Below are positions 34,570 to 42,000 of a stretch of DNA of 55,142 nt, piece by piece. The first letter of the stretch is position 1. Every line of letters starts with the position of its first letter. Origin of the DNA: Myxococcaceae bacterium (lineage in GTDB: Bacteria; Myxococcota; Myxococcia; Myxococcales; Myxococcaceae). The translations under genes were made by a program, and so were the position numbers. The stretch lies in contig JAIBBQ010000022.1 of assembly GCA_019694595.1 (NCBI GenBank), forward strand, positions 1 through 55,142, written 5' to 3'. Under the pieces are notes generated by a model that was not told where the DNA came from, searched no databases, and was given only the letters and a program-made list of their open reading frames with translations.

Positions 34570-35510
34570 ACCTGTCCATCGAGCTCGGGCTCGCACACGC
34601 CCTGTCCGCCGCGACCCGCACCGGACTCTTCCAGGCGCTCCTCGAGGCGCCCGGGACCGCCGAGGCGCTGGCCCACCGCGCCGCGCTGAGCCCGCGGGGC
34701 ACCGCACTGCTGCTCGATGCCATGGTCGCCGCGGACCTCGCCACCCGGAGCGACGGGGGCGAGTTCGCGCCCAGCGACCGCGCGCGGGTCTGGAGCGACG
34801 AGATCCCCCGCGGCGTCGCCGCCGAGCTCGCGCTCTGGCATCACCTGGAGACGTTCACCCGCACCGGAGAGCCGCTCCTCGACATGACCGGCACCAGCGC
34901 GGAGCGCGATGCCGCCTACCGGGGGGTGGTGACCAGCCTCAAGGCCCTGTGGGGCGACGCCGCCGAGGCGCTCGCCGCCCGGCTCCCACCGGCGGCCTCG
35001 GTGCTCGACGTGGGTTGCGGCTCCGGCGTCTGGAGCCTCGCGATGGCCGCCCGGGCGCCGGCCAGCCAGGTGACGGGGCTCGACCTCCCGGCGGTGCTCG
35101 ACGCCTTCCGGGCGGAGGCCCGGGCCCGCGGCCTGAGGGCCACCGCCCTGCCCGGCGACATGCACACCGCCGAGCTGGGCGGGCCTTACGCGCGGGTGGT
35201 GGTCGCCAACGTGCTGCGGCTGGAGGCACCGCACCGGGCCCGCGCCCTGCTGCAGCGGCTCGCGGGAGCCGTCGCCCCCGGTGGTGAGCTCATCGTGGTC
35301 GACGCGCTGGTGGGAGGCAGTCCGCAGCGCGAACAGGAGCGCACCGTCTATGCCCTGCACCTCGCGCTGCGCGCCCGGGGCGCCGAGGTCCACCGCGAGA
35401 GTTCCATTCGCGCGTGGCTCGCCGACGCGGCGTTCGCGCACGCGGAGTTCATCGAGCTCAGCGCGGCCTCCGGGGCCATCGGGGCGTTGAGGGCCCGACG
35501 GGAGGCCTGA
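34566..35510 (+). CDS. SAM-dependent O-methyltransferase-like protein
   Basis: A 314-residue protein with an N-terminal winged-helix dimerisation region (LGLAHALSAATRTGLFQALLEAPGTAEALAHRAALSPRG) and a Rossmann methyltransferase domain starting at VLDVGCGSGVWSLAMAA, then VTGLDLPAVLDAF and VVVANVLRLE. This architecture matches acetylserotonin/hydroxyindole and polyketide O-methyltransferases. GTG start at 34566 overlaps the stop before it (GTGA). As the last gene of the TetR operon, it likely modifies the same small molecule as the phosphotransferase pair. Confidence 0.9.
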   Translation: MNLSIELGLAHALSAATRTGLFQALLEAPGTAEALAHRAALSPRGTALLLDAMVAADLATRSDGGEFAPSDRARVWSDEIPRGVAAELALWHHLETFTRTGEPLLDMTGTSAERDAAYRGVVTSLKALWGDAAEALAARLPPAASVLDVGCGSGVWSLAMAARAPASQVTGLDLPAVLDAFRAEARARGLRATALPGDMHTAELGGPYARVVVANVLRLEAPHRARALLQRLAGAVAPGGELIVVDALVGGSPQREQERTVYALHLALRARGAEVHRESSIRAWLADAAFAHAEFIELSAASGAIGALRARREA

Positions 35511-35520
35511 CGGATACGGC

Positions 35521-36486
35521 TCAAGGCGTGCGACTCGGGGAGCCATCGCTCCGGCGACGGCGGCGCAGCGCGAGCAGCGCCACCAGGGCCCACGGCACCC
35601 CGGGGGCGACCGCGCAGCCCGTCTCGCCCACCACGTCCACGCGCTGCTTGAGCGCCTGGGCGCTCGAGAGCTCCACGTCGCACGGCACCGGCTGCTCGAC
35701 GCGCGGGTAGACGTCGCAGAAGCCCTTCGCGCTGCCGCGGTCGATGCGCCGCTTCGACGTCTCGCCGAAGTCGGCGCTGGCGAACATGGTCGAGGCCGGG
35801 TCTTCCACGTGGTCGAAGCCCAGCGCGTGGCCGATCTCGTGGGTCATGGTGTTCTGCACGTCGAACGCCACGCAGGCGGGCGTCGCCAGCGCCTCCATCG
35901 GGCAGACCGGGCCGTCGACGGTGGTGAACAGCCGGGGCTCGCCCACCGTGCCGTCGGGGAGCAGCCGCGCCGCCGCGTTGAGCTCGATGTCGGTGTCGGA
36001 GATGGCGCCCGTCGAGACCCGGTAGCTCACCAGCGTGATGCCGATGGTGGAGTCGGTCGCGTAGAGGCACTGGTACTTGTTGCCGCACTTCGCGTGGGCG
36101 GTCTCCTCGTCGGCCGCGCACTCGTCGCCGGCCGGCACCACGTCGCGGCAATTCACGTCGCGGAAGAGGATCTGGGTGCGCGCCCGGCCGTTCGGCTCGA
36201 GCCCCAGGCGTGACTCCACCACCGGCACGTCGTCGCCCCGGAGGAACGTGAAGCCGTTGCCGCAAGCGTCCGCTTCCTTCTGCCAGCTGGCGAACGCCGC
36301 CTCGATGGCCGCGTCCTCGGTGCGCTCCGGGGTGCGCGCGCTGCCCGCGGCGCCGATGTGGAAGGGCGCGCAGCGGTCGCGCAGGTAGAGCGGCAGCTCG
36401 GGGTGATTCTTGACCGTGCTGCGCACGTAGCCCTCACCCGCCAGGGCGGGCACCGCCAGTACCAGCACCAGCGCGGCCGCTCTCAT
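35521..36486 (-). CDS. Matrixin-like zinc metalloprotease with MYXO-CTERM-like tail
   Basis: A 321-residue secreted protein with a signal peptide (MRAAALVLVLAVPALAGEG) and the metzincin zinc motif HEIGHALGFDH (residues 216-226). Several Cys residues in the middle may form disulfides. The C-terminus has GCAVAPGVPWALVALLALRRRRR, which is a Cys, a short hydrophobic stretch and an Arg cluster, as in the MYXO-CTERM surface-sorting signal of Myxococcales. Its ATG overlaps the stop of the upstream gene (ATGA at 36483-36486). It probably digests extracellular proteins. Confidence 0.9.
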   Translation of the reverse strand: MRAAALVLVLAVPALAGEGYVRSTVKNHPELPLYLRDRCAPFHIGAAGSARTPERTEDAAIEAAFASWQKEADACGNGFTFLRGDDVPVVESRLGLEPNGRARTQILFRDVNCRDVVPAGDECAADEETAHAKCGNKYQCLYATDSTIGITLVSYRVSTGAISDTDIELNAAARLLPDGTVGEPRLFTTVDGPVCPMEALATPACVAFDVQNTMTHEIGHALGFDHVEDPASTMFASADFGETSKRRIDRGSAKGFCDVYPRVEQPVPCDVELSSAQALKQRVDVVGETGCAVAPGVPWALVALLALRRRRRSDGSPSRTP

Positions 36487-37004
36487 CGCGCCCCGCCCTT
36501 CGCCACGCGCTGCGACAGCGCCCGCAGCGTCGCCGGCGGAGGCGCCAGCGCCCGCTCACGCACCAGCGCGGCGTCGACCGGCATCGGCCGCACGGTGGGT
36601 TCGGGCCCGGTGCGCTCCACGGTAAAGACGCCCTGCGACCAGCCGGTCACCTCGAAGACGTCGCCCTTCACCCGCTGCAGAAAGACCACCACCTCGTCGC
36701 CCGGCCGCAGCTCGGCCGCGCCCGGCACGCGCTGGCCGACGCCGTCGAGTTCCCCGCCCGGCGTCACCACCCGCAGGGTGCTGCCCGGGTCGCCCTTGAG
36801 CGCCTGCACCAGCTCGCACTCCGCGACGGTGACCAGGTGGCGGCGGTCGGCCCAGCGGGTGCGGGTGGCGGTGACGCGCACCACGGCGACCGCGTCGGAG
36901 CGCGCGGTCAGCCCTTCGACGTCGCGGGCGACCAGGGTGGTGCTCAGCGCGGCCGCAGGGGCGAGCGCGAGCGCCACGAAGAGCAGAGACGGGAGGCGAG
37001 CCAT
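36483..37004 (-). CDS. Secreted protein of unknown function, partner of the metalloprotease gene
   Basis: A 173-residue protein with a signal peptide (MARLPSLLFVALALAPAAA). The mature part is a beta-rich domain with DAVAVVRVTATRTRW, VTVAECELVQALKG, TLRVVTPGGELDGVGQRVPG and LRPGDEVVVFLQRV, a pattern repeated in many myxobacterial hypothetical proteins next to matrixins. No Cys or catalytic motif is seen. It is the first gene of the two-gene operon. Confidence 0.8.
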   Translation of the reverse strand: MARLPSLLFVALALAPAAALSTTLVARDVEGLTARSDAVAVVRVTATRTRWADRRHLVTVAECELVQALKGDPGSTLRVVTPGGELDGVGQRVPGAAELRPGDEVVVFLQRVKGDVFEVTGWSQGVFTVERTGPEPTVRPMPVDAALVRERALAPPPATLRALSQRVAKGGAR

Positions 37005-37095
37005 CGGTTCGTTGACCTCTCGAGGACGAAAGACTCCGGCCCGGCCCTTTGTCGCATTCTTAGGGACTCGTCCCCCGCGGACACAAGTGGGCGTC

Positions 37096-37743
37096 TCAGT
37101 CCGGGTCACGGTGCACCACGAGGTGCCTGGCCTTCTCCGCCCGCTTGGCCGACAGCTCGACCCCCACCGCGTCCAGGCCGAGCTGGTTGGCCACCGCCAG
37201 CGCCGTGCCCAGCCCGCAGAACGGGTCCACCACCGTGCGGGCACCCTGCGACTGCACGAAGCGGCAGGCCGCCACGCAGGCCTCCACGCCCATCGCCCGG
37301 GCCCAGGGCATCTCTCCCAGCCGTGGAAGCACGTCGGGCGTCGACTGCCCCGGCTCGAGCCGCCGCTCCTTCGAGAACGCCAGGAGGTGCGCCCAGGCGG
37401 GGCGGCCGAAGGTGGTGATGCCCGGGCTCGCGCGGCAGACCACCTTGTGGAACAGCTGGTGAACGCCGGCGCGCTCGGCGCCGAGCTGCACCAGGAAGCC
37501 CTTGTCCACCCAGCGCCCGTCGCGCTTCACGTCGGTCTGGAAGAAGACGCTGACGCCGCCGTCTTCCACCGCGGCGGCACAGGCGGCCACCGCGTCGATG
37601 AACCACGCCTTCCACCCCTCGAAGCCCAGGCGGGGAATCTCCGACGAGTCGGGCAGCGAGGTGATGACCGCGTGGCCAGGTGGCAGCCGCTCCCGGCGAA
37701 TGAACGCCACTCCGTCCTCGCAGTGCACCACCCGGCTCGGCAT
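37096..37743 (-). CDS. SAM-dependent methyltransferase-like protein
   Basis: A 215-residue protein. The C-terminal half carries a DPFCGLGTALAVANQLGLDAVGVEL motif (residues about 174-198) typical of SAM binding in nucleic-acid or small-molecule methyltransferases; the N-terminal half (VVHCEDGVAFIRRERL, DVKRDGRWVDKGFL) resembles members annotated as DNA or rRNA methylases, but an (N/D)PP(Y/W) catalytic motif is not clear. ATG at 37743 was chosen; an upstream ATG at 37761 adds six residues. The substrate is unknown. It is divergent from the alpha/beta hydrolase gene. Confidence 0.72.
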   Translation of the reverse strand: MPSRVVHCEDGVAFIRRERLPPGHAVITSLPDSSEIPRLGFEGWKAWFIDAVAACAAAVEDGGVSVFFQTDVKRDGRWVDKGFLVQLGAERAGVHQLFHKVVCRASPGITTFGRPAWAHLLAFSKERRLEPGQSTPDVLPRLGEMPWARAMGVEACVAACRFVQSQGARTVVDPFCGLGTALAVANQLGLDAVGVELSAKRAEKARHLVVHRDPD

Positions 37744-37784
37744 GCGGCGGGCATACCGCATCCACCGCGGCGCGCCCTTCAGGT

Positions 37785-38672
37785 ATGTCGCTCCACGCGA
37801 TGAGCCAGGACTTCACCCTGACGGCGAAGGACGGCACCCCGCTGGCCGCCACCGTGTTCCGGCCCCAGGGCGACGGCGTGCCCGTCGTCATCCACTCGGC
37901 GACCGCAGTGCCGCGCGGCTACTACGCGAAGTTCGCCCGCCACCTCGCCGAGCACGGCTTCCTGGTGGTGACCTTCGACTACCGAGGCATCGGCGGCTCG
38001 CGGGGCCCCGGCAGCCTGCGACGCCTCGAGGGCGGCACCACCGCCTGGGCCCAGCTCGACGCCGGCGCGGCCCACGACTGGGTCCGCGAGGCGACCGGCC
38101 GGCCGCGCGCGCTGGTGGTGGGGCACAGCATCGGCGGGCAGATCGTCGGGCTGCTCCCGGAGCCCCAGCACGTCGCCGCGGTGCTCGGGGTCGCCGCGCA
38201 GAGCGGTTACTGGCGGCTGTGGACCGGCGCCCGCCGCGCCCAGATGTTCCTCTACATGCACGCCCTGCTGCCGCTGGTGGCCAACGTGGTCGGCCACGTC
38301 CCCGGGTGGATGGGCATCGGCGAGGACCTGCCCCGGTCCGCCGCGCTCGAGTGGGCACGCTGGTGCCGCACGCCCGGCTACCTGCTCGGCGACGACCCGC
38401 GCCGCCACGAGGCCTACGCCAAGGTCGTCTGCCCGGTGGTGGGCTACAGCTTCTCCGACGACGGCTTCGCCCCCGAGGCCAACGTCGCCACCTGGCTGCG
38501 CTTCTTCCCCAGCGCGAGCACCGAGCACCGGCACCTCGAGCCCGCCCAGCTCGGGGTCAAGGCCATCGGGCACTTCGGCTTCTTCCGGCCCGCCTTCGAG
38601 GCCACGCTTTGGGCCCAGGCGCGCGCCTGGCTCCAGCAGCACGCAGGGCGCACCGCGCGGCGCGACGCTTAG
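37785..38672 (+). CDS. Alpha/beta-fold hydrolase
   Basis: A 295-residue protein. The N-terminal strands (TLTAKDGTPLAATVFRP, LVVTFDYRGIGGSRG) lead to the nucleophile elbow VVGHSIGGQIVGL (Ser about 114), with a His candidate in VKAIGHFGFFRP near the C-terminus and an acidic residue in the middle region. Relatives annotated as dienelactone-hydrolase- or esterase-like act on small esters. An alternative start 15 bases downstream (37800) is possible. Confidence 0.87.
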   Translation: MSLHAMSQDFTLTAKDGTPLAATVFRPQGDGVPVVIHSATAVPRGYYAKFARHLAEHGFLVVTFDYRGIGGSRGPGSLRRLEGGTTAWAQLDAGAAHDWVREATGRPRALVVGHSIGGQIVGLLPEPQHVAAVLGVAAQSGYWRLWTGARRAQMFLYMHALLPLVANVVGHVPGWMGIGEDLPRSAALEWARWCRTPGYLLGDDPRRHEAYAKVVCPVVGYSFSDDGFAPEANVATWLRFFPSASTEHRHLEPAQLGVKAIGHFGFFRPAFEATLWAQARAWLQQHAGRTARRDA

Positions 38673-38692
38673 GGGCGCCCGCTCCGCCCGAT

Positions 38693-38734
38693 CTGGGGAG
38701 TCCCGTGCCAACAGGCCGGCTTTTCACTCCCCAG
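38693..38734. terminator. Candidate bidirectional terminator between convergent genes
   Basis: Perfect 9-bp inverted repeat CTGGGGAGT / ACTCCCCAG with a 24-base loop, located between the convergent ends of the hydrolase gene and the small lipoprotein gene. There is no clear T tract after the stem, but the loop has CTTTTC on the plus strand. Confidence 0.45.
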
Positions 38735-38744
38735 TTCGCACCGC

Positions 38745-38960
38745 TCAGCGGCCGTACTGCAGCTCGTGGCAGTGCGCCTCGTCGACGCCGAAGGTCTGGT
38801 TCAGCTCCTTGCACGAAGTGGTGCACAGCATGGTGCACTGCTCGGAGCCCGGGTCGGTGCCCAGCGCCGCGCAGCGCTCGCGGCACGCCTTCTCGTTGCG
38901 ACAGCCCGCGGCGAGCAGCACCAGGAACGAAAGCACCAGCACCAGCGTCCGCGTCGCCAT
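38745..38960 (-). CDS. Small Cys-rich lipoprotein
   Basis: A 71-residue lipoprotein with signal peptide and lipobox LAAGC (MATRTLVLVLSFLVLLAAGC). The mature 52 residues hold seven further Cys in the pattern C-x5-C..., including EKACRERC, EQCTMLC and TTSCKEL, which could form several disulfides. No family is known to me. It is convergent with the hydrolase gene and divergent from the alpha-2-macroglobulin gene. Confidence 0.82.
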   Translation of the reverse strand: MATRTLVLVLSFLVLLAAGCRNEKACRERCAALGTDPGSEQCTMLCTTSCKELNQTFGVDEAHCHELQYGR

Positions 38961-39051
38961 GGCACGCCACTCTACCGGCGCGGCGCAAGGTAGTCCGCAC
39001 GGCCCTGCGCAACGGGGCTAGAAACGCCCCAGCTTTTCGCGAAAGGTCACC

Positions 39052-42000
39052 ATGCTTCGCCTGCGCCTCGCCGCCCTCGCCTGCCTCGCCGTCGCCGCCT
39101 GCACCTGCGGCCAGAAGACCGCCACCGAAGGGGTCGGCCTGCCCGGTGAGCCCGGGAGCCTGAAGCTCAAGCCCCTGCCCACCTCGTCGTTCGACGTGCC
39201 GCTCGAGGCGCTGCCCGGCGCGAAGGACGAGCTCGCGGTCGTCGCGTCCCGCCCGCAAGGCGAGGTCAACGGCGAGGTGCGGCCCACCATCACCTTCGGC
39301 CGCCCGGTGAAGACGCTGGAGCAGGTCGAACCCGGCGTGAAGGTCGAGCCGGTGGCCACCATCGCCCCTCCGCTCGAAGGCGAGTGGCACTGGCTGGGCT
39401 CCGCGTCGGTGGAGTTCATTCCGTCGAAGCTGCCGCCCGCCTCGTCGACCTTCACCGTCACCGTGACCAAGGGCCTGCGCGCGCTCGACGGCGCCCAGCT
39501 CAAGGCCGACCACGTCTTCACCTTCGAGACCCCGACGCTCAAGCTGCAAGACGTCTCGCCCAGCCGCGGCGATCGCTGGCTCAAGCCCGACGACACCGTG
39601 AAGCTGCTCTTCAACCAGGGCGTGAAGGACGCCGATCTCGTCGCCGCCGCGCGCTTCGAGGTCGAAGGCGAGGCCGCGCCCTGGAAGGTGCAGCTCATGG
39701 GCAAGGTCAGCATCCAGGACGAGCGCCGCGCTGCGCGCGAGAAGGCCCGCGCCGAAGGCCGCCCGTACGAGATGCTCGATGACGACGCCCGCGGGTGGAA
39801 GAACCGCCAGGTCCGCTACACCCTGGCGCCGGAGAAGCCCTTCCCGCTCGACAAGGCAGTGAAGCTCACCTTCGCCCCCACGCTGAAGGGCGAGGAAGGG
39901 CCGCTGACGCCCAAGGCGCCCATCGCGCCGGTCGAGCTGCGCACCTACGGCCCCCTCAAGCTCGCCTCCGCGCGCCTGTGCGAAGGCGACTACCGCTGCC
40001 CGTACGGCCCGCTCATCCTCACCGCGACCAACGAGGTCGACCTGGAGACGCTCAAGGGCCACGTCACCGTCGCCCCCGCCGTGGAGCTCGACTGGGACGA
40101 GGCGCGCGCCTACCGCGACGGCCCGTCGTGGGCGGTGGCCCTGCCGGGCAAGTGGCGCCCGGGCACCCAGTACAAGGTGTCCATCGCCAAGGGCGTCGGC
40201 GACGTCTTCCACCAGGCGAGCGCCGAGGGGTTCGACGTCACCCTGCGCACCAGCGACCTGTCCCCCGCGCTCGTCACCGGCGGCTACCAGGCGCTCATCG
40301 AGGCCACGCCCGACGCCGCGCCCCGGCTGCCGGTTGAGGTCTCCAACCTCAAGACGCTCGACGTGAAGATGTGGAAGCTCTCGCTCCCCGAGCTCGCCGC
40401 TGCGGCTGCCCGCGCGCCGTACGACGAGAAGCCCATCGTCGACCGCGCCCCCGACTTCAGCGAGACGCAGACGCTCGGCTACCCGAAGAACCACGCCCGG
40501 GTGCACGGGCTCGAGCTGTCCAAGCTCTTCGGCGAGTCGAAGACCGGCGTCGCGCTGGTGAGCGTGAACAGCCCGCAGCTCGAGTACCGCCCGAAGGACG
40601 GCTTCCGCCAGCTCGCGCAGGTCACCGACCTCGCCGCGCACATCAAGATCGCCCCCAAGCAGTCGCTGGTCTGGGTGACTCGCCTGTCCAGCGGCGCGCC
40701 CGTGGCCCAGGCCGACGTGCAGGTGCTCGACGCCACCGGCGCGGTGAAGTGGTCCGGCCAGACCGACGCCCAGGGCCTCGCCGACGTGCCCGGCGCGGTC
40801 GCGCTCCAGCTCGCCACCAAGGGCTACGACTGGGAATACCCCTTCGCGCTGGTCACCGCCGCCAAGGACGGGGACTTCGGCTTCACCGCCAACACCTGGA
40901 CCAGCGGCGTCGAGCCGTACGAGTTCGGCCTCACCCAGGGCTGGGAAGCGCAGCGCCCGCAGCCCGCCGGCTTCGTGTTCGCCGACCGCGGCATCTACCG
41001 CCCCGGCGACACCGTGCACCTCAAGGGCGTCGCCCGCTACCGCACCGTTGGCGAGCTCAAGGCCCCCAGCGAAGGCAGCCTCTTCGCGGTGGAGATCCAC
41101 GACTCCAAGGGCACCGTGGCCAAGAAGGCCCAGGTGAAGACCAACGCCTACGGCACCTTCACCTTCGACCTCGCCGTGCCCAAGGACGCGCCGCTCGGCT
41201 ACTGGTCGGCCGAGGTGAAGGGCAAGGCGCCCGGTGGCGAGGTCTCGCTCTACGGCAACTTCCGCGTCGAGGAGTACCGCGCGCCCCAGTTCCGCGTCGA
41301 CGTCGCCACCCCGAAGAAGGACCTCATCGCCGGCGACGCCCTCACCGCCACCGTCTCCGCCCGCTACCTCTTCGGCGGCACCATGAGCGACGCCAAGGCG
41401 AAGTGGAGCGCGCACCGCAGCAGCGCGTCGTTCAGCTCCGAGGCCGCGCCCGACTTCAACTTCGCGCAGGAGACCTGGTGGTACGACGACCGCGAACCCG
41501 AGGCGATGGGTGGCTTCTTCGGCTCCGGCGACGGCCGCCTCGACGCCAAGGGCGAGCTCCAGGTCGCCGCCGGCCAGGTGGAAGCCCCGGGCGAGAAGAC
41601 CGCGAGCTACGTGCTCGAAGGCGAGGTCGAAGACGTCAACCGCCAGAGCGTCGCCGGCCGCGTCGAGGTCACCGTGCACCCCGCGGCCTTCTACGTGGGC
41701 CTGCGCGCGCCCAGCGGCTTCCTCCAGGCGGGCAAGGACGCCGCCGTCGACACCGTGGTCGCCGACGTCACCGGCAAGCGCGCCCCCGGCCGCGGGCTCA
41801 CCGTCTCGGTGCTCAGCCGCACCTGGAAGAGCGTGAAGAAGAAGGACGCCTCGGGCGGCTTCACCACCCTGAGCGAGCCCGTGGAGACCGAGGTCGCCAC
41901 CTGCGCCCTGAAGAGCGAGGACGCGCCGGTCCCCTGCAAGTTCACTCCCGCCCAGGGCGGCTTCTACGTGGTGAAGGCCAAGGTGAAGGACGACCAGGGC

